From contig CAZUVR010000018.1 in assembly GCA_964623815.1 (NCBI GenBank), positions 1-64,000 on the forward strand: a stretch of 64,000 nucleotides of DNA, in the 5' to 3' direction. Below the pieces are notes generated by a model. That model worked only from the letters and a program-made list of their open reading frames with translations. It made no database searches and was not told the origin of the DNA. This stretch comes from Chroococcopsis sp964623815. Its GTDB lineage: Bacteria > Cyanobacteriota > Cyanobacteriia > Cyanobacteriales > Microcystaceae. Position numbers and translations under genes: made by a program. Of this stretch, positions 1 through 8,554 are shown one piece after another (within the stretch, counting starts at the first letter, position 1; each line of letters starts with the position of its first letter).

Positions 1-45
1 CTTTAAGGGGGAGTCGGGAGTTGGGAGTCGGGAGTTGGGGGGAAA
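1..45. repeat. Degenerate heptanucleotide tandem repeat (STRR-like)
   Basis: Alternating units GGGAGTC and GGGAGTT run head to tail. This is the short tandemly repeated repetitive type known in cyanobacteria. The complementary version lies at 254-287, so the two tracts could pair around the palindromic element between them. Confidence 0.8.
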
Positions 46-60
46 TTAGGAGTAATACTA

Positions 61-195
61 GATCCTGTTTTCAAAGATTACTTATAGAGAGAGTGGTTAG
101 TGGCGAGTGGCGAGTAGCGAGTAACCAACTACTAGCCACTAGTCACTAGCCACTGGTCACTTCTCTTTAAAGAAGGGTATGATAAGCGGATTTGC
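61..195. repeat. Long palindromic interspersed repeat, copy A
   Basis: The ends read ATCCTGTTTTCAAAG and TATGATAAGCGGATTTG. Between them GTGGCGA-like heptamers (92-121) are followed by their complements, TAGCCACTAGTC-like (130-155), so one strand can fold into a long hairpin. The same element occurs in the opposite orientation at 11301-11416. No ORF is present, so it could be a MITE-like or REP-like element. With the tracts at 1-45 and 254-287 it fills the gene-free first 292 bases. Confidence 0.8.
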
Positions 196-253
196 TATAA
201 GAATAAATTAATCTCCTGTTCTCATTGCCTCACTATTACAGTCTATAATTTTT

Positions 254-287
254 TCCCTAATTCCCAATTCCTAACCTCTAACTCCCC
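254..287. repeat. Heptanucleotide repeat tract, complementary orientation
   Basis: CCCTAATTCCCAATTCCTAA and further C-rich units are the complement type of the 1-45 tract. It ends just beside the 3' end of the lipoprotein-like gene at 293. Confidence 0.65.
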
Positions 288-292
288 TTGTT

Positions 293-739
293 TCAAGGAT
301 TCTGGCAGTAAGCATTAAATTTATCACCGATTTCTTTTTCTAATTGTCCAGCTTTCCTGACTTTATATTGAGCTGATTTAGCCGCTTCCTTATCTTTATT
401 ATCTAGGACTTTGATTATTTGCCTCGTTGCATCGGCATAGTCTTGATAAACTTGAGCGAACGAGGTCTTATATTGATTCAGAGTAGGATCGTTAACCTGT
501 AATTTTTTTAAGTTTTCCGCCCCCTGCTCGATCTTATCGGCGGCTAATAACCAAGTTTTTTTATCGATATTATTTCCCCCCTGTTCTGTAGTTAAAGAGC
601 GTGTTTCTTTGGTGACATCGGTTGCAATTTGGAGAATTTGTTGACATTGAAATGATTTATTGTTAGCACAACTTTTTAATAAAGATATTGTTATGAATAT
701 TAAAAATATTCTGAGTATTATAGAGATTTTTAAAAACAT
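293..739 (-). CDS. Small putative lipoprotein, function unknown
   Basis: The 148-residue product has a hydrophobic N-terminus (residues 5-22) that ends in LLKSC at Cys24. This resembles a lipobox, although Lys at -2 is not ideal. The rest is helical, polar and rich in Lys, Gln and Asp, without a domain I recognise. The start has a good AAGGA ribosome site and lies only 4 bases after the stop of the upstream coiled-coil gene, so the two are probably cotranscribed behind galE. An exported or membrane-anchored helical protein is the most that can be said. Confidence 0.6.
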   Translation of the reverse strand: MFLKISIILRIFLIFITISLLKSCANNKSFQCQQILQIATDVTKETRSLTTEQGGNNIDKKTWLLAADKIEQGAENLKKLQVNDPTLNQYKTSFAQVYQDYADATRQIIKVLDNKDKEAAKSAQYKVRKAGQLEKEIGDKFNAYCQNP

Positions 740-743
740 CGCT

Positions 744-1028
744 CTATCCTTTTTTAGATGATTTAAGGTAATCTTGGAGAACTTCTATCAATTGATTAAA
801 TTGTATTTGCGATCGGGCTTGATTATCGATTAGAGCTTGTAAAGCATCACTGATGGCAAAAACTTGATAGTTTTGTTGTTGAACCTGATTCCCTTGAGCC
901 TGTATCTGTTTGCTAATAGCATCTACCTGTAGAGATAATTGCTCTACGGTTTCCGAGGTAACAACCACCGCTTCCGCCATTCTCTCCACCACTTCGGTTA
1001 GCTTTTCTAATCTATCTTCAACTTCCAT
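744..1028 (-). CDS. Small coiled-coil protein, function unknown
   Basis: The 94-residue product starts at ATG 1028 (MEVEDRLEKLTEV). The open frame extends further upstream, but that extension lies inside galE and is unlikely to be coding. The chosen start overlaps the galE stop by 11 bases, as in translational coupling. The sequence is one amphipathic helix with heptads of Leu/Val/Ile and many Gln (residues 1-85), ending SSKKG. A long coiled coil is clear. I recognise no family and see no membrane segment. Confidence 0.55.
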   Translation of the reverse strand: MEVEDRLEKLTEVVERMAEAVVVTSETVEQLSLQVDAISKQIQAQGNQVQQQNYQVFAISDALQALIDNQARSQIQFNQLIEVLQDYLKSSKKG

Positions 1029-2019
1029 GACGTTGCTGATGCCACTGCCAAGCATGACTGATAATAGTATATAGATCGGGATATTGAGGTTGCCAACCGA
1101 GGACACGGCGGGCTTTCTGGCTACTACCGATGAGAATCGGCGCATCTCCCGCACGACGCTCGCTTTCTATAACCGGTATACTCAAACCCGTTACCTTCTC
1201 GGCGGTTTGAATTACTTCCCTAACAGAAAAGCCGTTACCGTTACCGAGGTTGAAAACATCGCTCTCACCTCCTTTGAGTAGGTATTGCAAACCCAAAACG
1301 TGAGCCATCGCCAGATCGTTAACGTGGATATAATCTCTAATAGCCGTACCATCTGGGGTATCGTAATCCGTACCGAAGATAGATAGAGAGGCTCGTTTTT
1401 TCAGGGCGGTTAATAAAGCCAGAGGGATCAAATGAGTTTCTGGGTTATGGTCTTCTCCCAAAAGACCGCTCGGGTCGGCTCCAGATGCGTTAAAATAACG
1501 GAAGGTGACGGATTTTAAACCGTAGGCGCGATCGAAGTCGTTTAAAATGCGCTCCACCATATCCTTACTCTCGGCGTAGGGGCTGAGGGGATTGCGGGGG
1601 TGATTTTCCGTCATCGGTACCTCTCGGGGCAGTCCGTAAATGGCACAGGTAGAGGAGAAAACGAATTTTTTCACACCCGCTGACCGCATCGCCGATAGTA
1701 AATTTAAGGTGCCACAGACATTGTTACGGTAATACTTATCAGGCTCGCTCACCGATTCACCGACGGCGATAAACGCGGCGAAGTGCATTACTGCAGCAAT
1801 CTCGCGCTCGGAAAAAATTTTTTGTAGTAAACTGCTATCGTTAGTATCACCGACGATCAATTCCGTTTTCAGTACTTCTTTTACTATTTCCGGATGCCCG
1901 TAGGATAGGTTATCTAACACGATCACCCCATAACCGGCTTTTTGCAATGACAACACGGCATGAGAACCAATATAGCCCGCACCACCGGTGACGAGGATTG
2001 TCGGCTTATTTTCAGACAC
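1018..2019 (-). CDS. galE: UDP-glucose 4-epimerase
   Basis: This enzyme interconverts UDP-glucose and UDP-galactose in the cytoplasm, supplying galactose units for polysaccharides and galactolipids. It is an extended SDR: the NAD-binding motif TGGAGYIGSH is at the N-terminus, the catalytic Ser is in SSTCAIYG and the catalytic Tyr/Lys are in YAESK. I use GTG 2019 (VSENKPT, 333 aa) because AAGGGGAAAGAG lies just upstream and the length fits the family. An ATG at 2085 would add 22 atypical residues. Two small genes follow it on the same strand and may share its transcript. Confidence 0.93.
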   Translation of the reverse strand: MSENKPTILVTGGAGYIGSHAVLSLQKAGYGVIVLDNLSYGHPEIVKEVLKTELIVGDTNDSSLLQKIFSEREIAAVMHFAAFIAVGESVSEPDKYYRNNVCGTLNLLSAMRSAGVKKFVFSSTCAIYGLPREVPMTENHPRNPLSPYAESKDMVERILNDFDRAYGLKSVTFRYFNASGADPSGLLGEDHNPETHLIPLALLTALKKRASLSIFGTDYDTPDGTAIRDYIHVNDLAMAHVLGLQYLLKGGESDVFNLGNGNGFSVREVIQTAEKVTGLSIPVIESERRAGDAPILIGSSQKARRVLGWQPQYPDLYTIISHAWQWHQQRHGS

Positions 2020-2105
2020 GTATCTCTTTCCCCTTAACTTGTTGAGCGATATTAATCTAGATCGATTCTCGATAATTATAATCATTATTTATTCTCTTAA
2101 CTGCC

Positions 2106-2858
2106 GTGACCTCTACTCTCGTCTATAATTACCCTCCCCTAATCCCAGGAACTTTGCTCAAGCGCTATAAAAGATTTTTCGCCGATATTGAATTAGAGAC
2201 AGGGGAAATTATCACCGCTCATTGCGCCAACACCGGCCCGATGACTGGGATCTACGTCCCTGGTAGCCCAGTACGAGTATCTAAAAGCAATAATCCTAAA
2301 AGAAAGTTGGGCTACACTTGGGAGATGATCCAACTCGGAGATACTTGGGTAGGAGTTAATACTAATCTCCCTAATGCTGTGATCAAGTTAGCCCTACATC
2401 GCGGGCTGTTTCCAGATTTAACGCCCCCAGGTACGGAAATAGCATCAGAAGTACCCTACGGCATCGATAACGGCAGTAGGATAGACTTTTTACTCACCGC
2501 TGCATCTGGCAAGAAAACTTATCTAGAAGTTAAAAATACTACTTGGAGTCAGGGTAATATCGCTTTATTTCCGGATACGGTAACGACGAGAGGACAGAAA
2601 CATCTACAGGAATTGATCGCGCTGTCGCCGGCGGCAGAGGCGGTGATGTTGTATTTTATCAATCGTGATGACTGTTCCTATTTTGCCCCAGGCGATCGCG
2701 GCGATCCCGAATACGGCCGTTTGTTCCGCCGGGCGATGGTTGAGGGGGTTAAAATCCTTCCAAGTCGTTTTCAGATCACGCCGTCCGGGATTTATTATCT
2801 CGGCGAAGCGGAAATATTGCCAGAACAACCAGAAGTTGAGCTAACCTTGAAAAAGTAA
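2106..2858 (+). CDS. sfsA: SfsA-family protein (sugar fermentation stimulation protein homologue)
   Basis: The 250-residue product starts at GTG 2106 and matches the SfsA family along its length: an N-terminal oligonucleotide-binding-like part (residues 14-85, with HCANTGPMTG) and a nuclease-like fold with YLEVKNTT and the FPDTVTTRGQKHL segment. The E. coli member was linked to maltose metabolism and binds DNA, but the role in cyanobacteria is unknown. It is divergent from galE with 86 bases between the chosen starts, and NAD kinase follows after 21 bases. Confidence 0.9.
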   Translation: MTSTLVYNYPPLIPGTLLKRYKRFFADIELETGEIITAHCANTGPMTGIYVPGSPVRVSKSNNPKRKLGYTWEMIQLGDTWVGVNTNLPNAVIKLALHRGLFPDLTPPGTEIASEVPYGIDNGSRIDFLLTAASGKKTYLEVKNTTWSQGNIALFPDTVTTRGQKHLQELIALSPAAEAVMLYFINRDDCSYFAPGDRGDPEYGRLFRRAMVEGVKILPSRFQITPSGIYYLGEAEILPEQPEVELTLKK

Positions 2859-2879
2859 GCAGCATCGCTCTAATCGATC

Positions 2880-3800
2880 GTGGAATTAAAGCAAGTCATC
2901 ATCGCTCATAAAGCGGGCCATAGTCTGAGTAAATCCTGGGCGGAAAAATGCGCCCGGCAATTAGAAGCTTTTAACTGTAAGGTATTGATGGGCCCCAGCG
3001 GTATCAAGGACAATCCCTATCCGGTCTTTCTCGCCTCTACTAATAATAAAATCGACCTGGCTATAGTTCTGGGGGGAGATGGTACGATTCTTTCTGCCAG
3101 CAGACATCTAGCGGTGGAGGATATTCCCATGTTAGCCGTCAACGTCGGCGGTCATTTGGGTTTCCTGACAGAACCTTTCGAGTTATTTCAAGATTTAGAG
3201 GCACTATGGGAAAGATTACTCGGGGATCGCTACGCCGTACAGAAACGGATGATGTTGGAGGCGCGAGTCTATGAGGGCGATCGCACCGATCCCCAACCAG
3301 TGACAGATACTTTCTACGCTCTCAATGAAATGTGTGTCAAGCCGGCTTCGATCGATAGGATGCCCACATCTGTCCTAGAAATCGAAGTAGATGGGGCGAT
3401 GGTGGATCAGTATCAGGGCGATGGCTTATTGGTGGCAACTCCCACGGGTTCTACCTGTTACACAGCTTCTGCTAACGGCCCGATTATTCATCCGGGCATG
3501 GAAGCGATCGCCGTCACCCCTATCTGTCCCCTGAGTTTATCGAGTCGCCCGATAGTTATCCCCCCCGGTTCGATGGTATCTATCTGGCCCTTAGGAGATT
3601 ATGAGGTTAATACCAAGTTATGGACTGACGGGGCTTTAGCCACCTCTATCTGGCCCGGGCAATGGGTGGGAATTACGATGGCTAGGAACGATGCTAAATT
3701 TATCATCCTCAGAGAAAACTATACCTTTTATCAAACTCTCCGGGAAAAGTTACTCTGGGCGGGTGCCCGGGTTCATTACAATAATAATCACCTTTCTTAG
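2880..3800 (+). CDS. ppnK: NAD kinase
   Basis: It phosphorylates NAD(H) to NADP(H) in the cytoplasm. The 306-residue product carries the GGDGT motif (residues 65-69), the NVGGHLGFL loop, and the NE and GDGLLVATPTGSTCY signatures of the ATP-NAD kinase family. The start is GTG 2880 (VELKQVI). Cyanobacteria usually hold two NAD kinase paralogues, and I cannot tell from this window alone which one this is. Its stop runs directly into a heptanucleotide tract (3801-3823). Confidence 0.93.
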   Translation: MELKQVIIAHKAGHSLSKSWAEKCARQLEAFNCKVLMGPSGIKDNPYPVFLASTNNKIDLAIVLGGDGTILSASRHLAVEDIPMLAVNVGGHLGFLTEPFELFQDLEALWERLLGDRYAVQKRMMLEARVYEGDRTDPQPVTDTFYALNEMCVKPASIDRMPTSVLEIEVDGAMVDQYQGDGLLVATPTGSTCYTASANGPIIHPGMEAIAVTPICPLSLSSRPIVIPPGSMVSIWPLGDYEVNTKLWTDGALATSIWPGQWVGITMARNDAKFIILRENYTFYQTLREKLLWAGARVHYNNNHLS

Positions 3801-3823
3801 TGGGGGAATCGGGAATTGAGGGT
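3801..3823. repeat. Short heptanucleotide repeat tract
   Basis: GGGGAATC-GGGAATT-GAGGG units fill the whole gap between the NAD kinase stop and the HAD hydrolase ATG. They belong to the same repeat class as 1-45. The ribosome site of the next gene (GAGGGTTT) is part of the repeat. Confidence 0.6.
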
Positions 3824-3825
3824 TT

Positions 3826-4608
3826 ATGTTGAATATTAGTATCAATGGGCGGGTGTTCGAGGATATTCAGGGGATTATTTTCGATAAGGATGGGACTTTA
3901 GACGATTCGCGGGGCTATTGGGCACAGATAGGGGTTAAAAGAGCGGAACTTATAGAAAGGCAAATACCTGGAATAGCCGAACATCTGCTAAAAGTTTTCG
4001 GAATAACTTCAAACCCCAACCGCCAAACCCCAACTCCTAACTCCCAGTCCTCAACGTTCCAATTAAACTCAACGGGCTTGATGGCTCTCGGCAGCCGGTT
4101 GGAAAACGAAATCGCCGCCGCTGCCTACATCGCTGAAACGGGCAGGAATTGGCTAGAGTCGAGAGCGATCGCCCGGATAGCCTTTCTCGATGCCGATAAA
4201 CAGGTTAAGAAAACTTCCCAGTTATTTCCCGATTCTCTGCCTGTGTTGAAAACCTGCCGGGAAAGGGGTTTAAAGCTCGGTATCGTCTCGGCCGATACTA
4301 CGGCTAATATCGAGGAGTTTATTCGCGTCCATAATTTAGAGCCTTATATCGGCGTGGCCATTGGCTCCGATAGGGGAATAATTAAACCCGATCCCGCTTT
4401 ATTCTTCGCTGCCTGCCGAGTTTTAGAAATCACACCGACGCGAGTGTTGATGATCGGAGATGGTCAAACCGATGTAGAGATGGGTAAAAAAGCAGACGCG
4501 GCAGGAGTTATCGGCGTCGCCAGCCCAGATATAACTCCCGAGAATTTAGGGGGCGCGGATGTAATTATCGAGAGATTAAAAGAAATTATCGCCAACATCT
4601 ACACATAA
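3826..4608 (+). CDS. HAD-superfamily hydrolase with an in-frame repeat insertion
   Basis: The 260-residue product has the HAD motifs: motif I FDKDGTLDD (residues 20-28), motif II around IVSADTT, the motif III lysine in GIIKPDPALF, and motif IV GDGQTDVEMGKKA. It is probably a small-molecule phosphatase of the phosphoglycolate phosphatase-like group, substrate unknown. Residues about 63-78 (SNPNRQTPTPNSQSST) are low complexity, fall in the cap region, and are encoded by a heptanucleotide repeat (4012-4055). This looks like a repeat inserted in frame rather than native protein. The core motifs are intact, so the enzyme may still work. Confidence 0.85.
   Translation: MLNISINGRVFEDIQGIIFDKDGTLDDSRGYWAQIGVKRAELIERQIPGIAEHLLKVFGITSNPNRQTPTPNSQSSTFQLNSTGLMALGSRLENEIAAAAYIAETGRNWLESRAIARIAFLDADKQVKKTSQLFPDSLPVLKTCRERGLKLGIVSADTTANIEEFIRVHNLEPYIGVAIGSDRGIIKPDPALFFAACRVLEITPTRVLMIGDGQTDVEMGKKADAAGVIGVASPDITPENLGGADVIIERLKEIIANIYT
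4012..4055. repeat. Heptanucleotide repeat inside the HAD hydrolase gene
   Basis: AACCCCAACCGCCAAACCC and following CAACTCCTAACTCCCAGTCC units are the same C-rich repeat class seen in the spacers. The reading frame stays open through it. Confidence 0.7.
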
Positions 4609-4615
4609 TCCGTTG

Positions 4616-4656
4616 AGAGTGCTACTCTTGATGATTAAAGATTATCTTAATCTTTA
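4616..4656. promoter_or_regulatory. Two inverted repeats in the metK leader
   Basis: AGAGT-GCT-ACTCT (4616-4628) is followed by a perfect 8-bp arm pair, TAAAGATT (4636-4643) and AATCTTTA (4649-4656), with a 5-base loop. They sit between the HAD hydrolase stop and the metK start. They could be a weak terminator or a leader structure. I do not recognise any known SAM riboswitch. Confidence 0.4.
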
Positions 4657-4690
4657 TATCAGTTCTTTTGTATTATTTCAGAGGTAAAAA

Positions 4691-5947
4691 TTGTCTAAAC
4701 GTTATTTATTTACATCGGAATCTGTAACCGAGGGACACCCTGATAAAATTTGCGATCAGATTTCCGATACTATTTTAGACGCTCTGCTATCTCGTGATGA
4801 CCACAGCCGTGTAGCGGCTGAAGTGGTTGTCAACACAGGGTTAGTTCTAGTAACTGGAGAAATTACTTCTAAGGCTCATGTTAATTTTGTCGAGCTAGTT
4901 CGTAAAAAAATAGCTGAGATCGGCTACACCAACGCAGATAACGGCTTCTCCGCTAATAGCTGTACAGTGTTGATAGCTTTAGACGAACAATCTCCCGATA
5001 TTTCTCAAGGCGTGAGCGCAGCTCAAGAAACCAGAGAACAACTCAGCGAAGATGAACTCGATCGCATAGGCGCAGGGGATCAAGGGATCATGTTCGGTTT
5101 CGCTTGTAACGAAACACCGGAATTCATGCCCTTACCGATCAGCCTCGCTCACCGCATTGCCCGCCGTTTAGCCGCAGTACGCAAAACAGGCGAATTGCCC
5201 TACCTCCGTCCCGACGGTAAAACTCAAGTCTCGGTAGTCTACGAAGATGGTCGTCCCGTCGCTATCGATACGATTTTAATTTCCACCCAACACGATGCCG
5301 CTATCGGCGACATCACCGATAACGATCTCATCCAACAAACCATTAAATCGGCTCTCTGGGATGCGGTAATCAAACCCGTTTTCTCCGATTTAACCATCCA
5401 GCCAGACGCTAATACTAAATATTTAGTTAACCCTACCGGTAAATTCGTTATCGGCGGCCCTCAAGGCGACGCAGGTTTAACTGGCAGAAAAATCATCGTT
5501 GATACCTACGGCGGTTACTCCCGTCACGGCGGCGGTGCTTTCTCCGGTAAAGATCCCACTAAAGTCGATCGCTCTGCAGCTTACGCTTGTCGTTACGTGG
5601 CGAAAAATATCGTCGCCGCCGGTTTAGCCGATAAGTGCGAAGTACAACTAAGCTACGCCATCGGTGTAGCCCGTCCCGTTAGTATCTTAATAGAGACTTT
5701 CGGCACTGGCAAAGTATCTGATGAGGTATTACTAGATTTAGTCAATAAAAACTTTGAACTGCGCCCGGCAGGTATTATTCAAACCTTTAACCTCCGGGGT
5801 TTACCCAAAGAGAGAAACGAGCGTTTTTATCAAGATGTAGCCTCTTACGGTCATTTTGGACGTAACGATTTAGATCTCCCCTGGGAACAAACTGATAAAG
5901 CTGCTTTATTGAGAGAAGCTTTAAAAGAAGCCTCCGCTGTAGGCTAA
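4691..5947 (+). CDS. metK: S-adenosylmethionine synthetase
   Basis: It makes S-adenosylmethionine from methionine and ATP in the cytoplasm. The 418-residue product contains the family signatures GHPDK near the N-terminus, GAGDQGIMFGFA (about residues 127-138), and GGGAFSGKDPTKVDRSAAY (about 281-299). The start is TTG 4691, supported by GAGGT 5 bases upstream. The length is normal for cyanobacteria. A strong hairpin terminator follows at 5986. Confidence 0.97.
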   Translation: MSKRYLFTSESVTEGHPDKICDQISDTILDALLSRDDHSRVAAEVVVNTGLVLVTGEITSKAHVNFVELVRKKIAEIGYTNADNGFSANSCTVLIALDEQSPDISQGVSAAQETREQLSEDELDRIGAGDQGIMFGFACNETPEFMPLPISLAHRIARRLAAVRKTGELPYLRPDGKTQVSVVYEDGRPVAIDTILISTQHDAAIGDITDNDLIQQTIKSALWDAVIKPVFSDLTIQPDANTKYLVNPTGKFVIGGPQGDAGLTGRKIIVDTYGGYSRHGGGAFSGKDPTKVDRSAAYACRYVAKNIVAAGLADKCEVQLSYAIGVARPVSILIETFGTGKVSDEVLLDLVNKNFELRPAGIIQTFNLRGLPKERNERFYQDVASYGHFGRNDLDLPWEQTDKAALLREALKEASAVG

Positions 5948-5985
5948 AGCGCGATTTCTGATCAAGAGCTAATTTACTCCTCATT

Positions 5986-6019
5986 GCCCCGTCTTAATTT
6001 TCAGGACGGGGCTTTGTTT
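5986..6019 (+). terminator. Rho-independent terminator of metK
   Basis: Perfect 8-bp stem GCCCCGTC (5986-5993) / GACGGGGC (6005-6012) with an 11-base loop, followed by TTTGTTT. It lies 39 bases after the metK stop. Confidence 0.85.
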
Positions 6020-6061
6020 ATGGATATGCGATAGGATCGAGGAAGTCGGTTCATAGCTAGC

Positions 6062-7543
6062 ATGGTTTTACTAGAAGCTGAAGTTCATTCCTACCTTCGA
6101 GCCTACCTCAAGGAAAAAAACCCCTCTCCCTGGCCCCATCATCTGACGATGGGGCGAATAATAGCTCGTGCTTTGCGAACTGGGCGCTCCGCCATCATTC
6201 AAACCGGTAGCAGTAGATCCCGTTACGCCCTCAGCTATCTCACGCCGGCTCTCCTCGGTGATACGAGCGTCATCGTAGTCAGTCAGGAAATACCTACACT
6301 CAAAGAGGAGATAGAAAGACTGCAATTAAGTTTAAAAACTACTAGAGAAATTCGGATCGGCGATCGCTACGAGGCTGATTTTGAGGGAATAATTCTCACC
6401 ACTCCCGATGTCTGGTTAAAAGATAAATTAGAAAACTGGCAAAATCGATCGCCCCACCCGACTACTTTGATCGACGGGTGCGAGCATTTAGAAGAATGGG
6501 TGAGGAATTATTTATCGGTGAATATTACCTCGGCAGAATGGAGCGAGCTTAAAAATATCTATCCCGAGAGAAAAGATTTAATAGAAACCATCTACTTACG
6601 TTTGAGTAATAGTATTCTCTCCCACCCCCCCAATCCCTACGGCTGTTATTTACTCGACGCGCAAGAAATACAAGATCTACAACGTTTATTAGATACGATC
6701 GACTTTACCGCCGATTCTCCTTTCCACAGATTCAAGCAGCAAATAGCAGGGGAAAATCAACTACTCTGGACGAGTATAGAAGGCGATAGATTCACCCTTC
6801 ATATCAGCCCCTTAGAAATCGCCTCCATATTACAACCTATCTGGCAAGAGCAACCAGTGGTATTAATAGGAAGCTTTTTTGATGTTCGTAAAGATGCGAA
6901 AAATTATCGGCAAAAATACGGTTTAGGAGAAATATTGACGCTGAAATTTAATATCGATCGGGCGACTGAATACATTCACCTCTACCTACCGGAAAAATTA
7001 CCCCTACCAAATACCCCTCAATTTGAGGGTGTGCTTTTAGAGCAGGTCAGCCAATTAATTCGTATATACGAAGTTAACCAAAAACCGATAATTATATTGA
7101 TTGATGATGTGCCTTTAAAAGGTAAAATTGGTACTATACTAGCCTCTCGATTCGGTTCTAAAGTACAGGTGGAGAACCCGAAGCTCAATGGTGATAATAT
7201 ACTCGTCTGTGGGTGGTATTTCTGGCAACAACATCAAGAAACTATCGACACACCCCAACTGCTGATCATGGCCACATTACCGATTCCTTCCCCGGAAAAT
7301 CCTTTAGTAGCTGGACGTATCTCTTACTATAAACGTAATCATAAAGATTGGTTCCGTTCTTATTTATTACCTACCGCCTTACAAAATATTCAAAGAGCTG
7401 CTATTTCCTTGCGAGAATCTCAGGGGATGTTAGCTATCCTCGACAGTCGAGTTAATTCGCGCAGTTACGGAGTAGAAATTTTTAATGCCCTGACCCCCTA
7501 CGATAAAATTAACTATTTAGAATCTCAAATTTTGAAAGATTAA
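6062..7543 (+). CDS. Degenerate DinG/Rad3-like helicase-related protein
   Basis: The 493-residue product has the outline of a DinG-type helicase, with a C-terminal half resembling the motif V-VI region (PIPSPENPLVAGR, then SYLLPTALQNIQRAAISLRE and LAILDSRV). The nucleotide site is altered. Where a TGTGKT/S P-loop is expected there is QTGSSRSR (residues 47-54, no Lys), and the DEAH box position reads LIDGCEH (136-142). No Fe-S cysteine set is visible. It may bind nucleic acid without hydrolysing ATP. It is followed after 2 bases by a membrane protein gene, so they are likely cotranscribed. Confidence 0.65.
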   Translation: MVLLEAEVHSYLRAYLKEKNPSPWPHHLTMGRIIARALRTGRSAIIQTGSSRSRYALSYLTPALLGDTSVIVVSQEIPTLKEEIERLQLSLKTTREIRIGDRYEADFEGIILTTPDVWLKDKLENWQNRSPHPTTLIDGCEHLEEWVRNYLSVNITSAEWSELKNIYPERKDLIETIYLRLSNSILSHPPNPYGCYLLDAQEIQDLQRLLDTIDFTADSPFHRFKQQIAGENQLLWTSIEGDRFTLHISPLEIASILQPIWQEQPVVLIGSFFDVRKDAKNYRQKYGLGEILTLKFNIDRATEYIHLYLPEKLPLPNTPQFEGVLLEQVSQLIRIYEVNQKPIIILIDDVPLKGKIGTILASRFGSKVQVENPKLNGDNILVCGWYFWQQHQETIDTPQLLIMATLPIPSPENPLVAGRISYYKRNHKDWFRSYLLPTALQNIQRAAISLRESQGMLAILDSRVNSRSYGVEIFNALTPYDKINYLESQILKD

Positions 7544-7545
7544 CT

Positions 7546-8484
7546 ATGTCAAAAGTTCGTAAAATATTGCCTTTTTTACTAACATTAAGTTTATTTGTTC
7601 TCGCTGTTTGGGCTATAAGTCAAGAATTTAAAAACTATACTTTTCAGGATTTAGTAACTAGTTTCTCCCGCATTCCCAGAAGCGATAAATTACTCGCTAT
7701 ATTTTTCACCATCATCGGTTATTTATCTATGGGGGGGTATGACTGGTTAGGGTTTATTTATATAGGTCATCAGCTTAATTTAGGTACGATCGTTCGTACT
7801 TCTTTCATCAGTTACGCCCTCGGTAATACCGTAGGATTCACCATCTTTTCGGGTACGGCCATTCGCTATCGTTTTTATTCGCCGGCGGGAGTCTCAAATA
7901 TAGACATAGCCAAAGTCATCGCTTTCACACACCTTAGTTTCTGGTTGGGGATGTTGGGCATCGGTGGGTTGAGTTTTTTGCTCGACCCTTTAGCCATCCC
8001 CAATATCGTCAAATTGCCCGTACAGAGCGCCCGTTCCATCGGAATTATATTTTTATGTATACTGGCTTTCTATTTTTGGTTCATCACCTTTGTTAAAAAA
8101 CCTCTCAAGTTCGGTGATGTAGAATTAGGTGTCCCATCGTTAAAAGTTTCCCTGGGTTTAATAATCGTCGCCTGTATAGATTGGGGCTTTGCGGCGGCGG
8201 TTATATATGCTCTCTTACCCGATAGCTATAGTATTTCTTTCTTGGGATTTTTCGGTATTTATATTTTATCGATGACGACTAGTATCATCAGTAACGTACC
8301 AGGTGGTTTAGGTGTATTTGAATTCATGATGTTGAAATTGCGTCCGCCGAACGTTTCAGAACCTGATTTATTAGGCAGTCTCTTGGCCTACAGGGGTGTT
8401 TATTATCTTCTGCCCCTAGTGGTAGCCATGATCATGCTAATCGGTTATGAGATTCAAAAGAAATATCAAAATAGTGACCGGTAA
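7546..8484 (+). CDS. UPF0104 / LPG-synthase transmembrane-domain family protein
   Basis: The 312-residue product has about eight hydrophobic spans and the family's polar segments, such as GNTVGFTIFSGTAIRYRFY (residues 93-111) and SNVPGGLGVFEFMML (about 250-264). It matches the transmembrane part of lysylphosphatidylglycerol synthase (pfam03706) without the catalytic aminoacyl-transfer domain, so a flippase-like or lipid transport role is possible but unproven. It begins 2 bases after the helicase-like gene. Confidence 0.8.
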   Translation: MSKVRKILPFLLTLSLFVLAVWAISQEFKNYTFQDLVTSFSRIPRSDKLLAIFFTIIGYLSMGGYDWLGFIYIGHQLNLGTIVRTSFISYALGNTVGFTIFSGTAIRYRFYSPAGVSNIDIAKVIAFTHLSFWLGMLGIGGLSFLLDPLAIPNIVKLPVQSARSIGIIFLCILAFYFWFITFVKKPLKFGDVELGVPSLKVSLGLIIVACIDWGFAAAVIYALLPDSYSISFLGFFGIYILSMTTSIISNVPGGLGVFEFMMLKLRPPNVSEPDLLGSLLAYRGVYYLLPLVVAMIMLIGYEIQKKYQNSDR

Positions 8485-8554
8485 TCGGAGTAGCAAGGCA
8501 GAGAACCGGCAAAACATTATAATAAAATTAGTGTCGTTTATTAATAGTGCTACC

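Noticed and set aside
1029..1154. N-terminal extension of the coiled-coil protein
   Set aside because: This part overlaps galE coding sequence in another frame and has no ribosome site; ATG 1028 is the better start.
4609..4690. A SAM riboswitch before metK
   Set aside because: Only two simple hairpins are seen; none of the conserved core sequences of known SAM riboswitches can be found in 82 bases.
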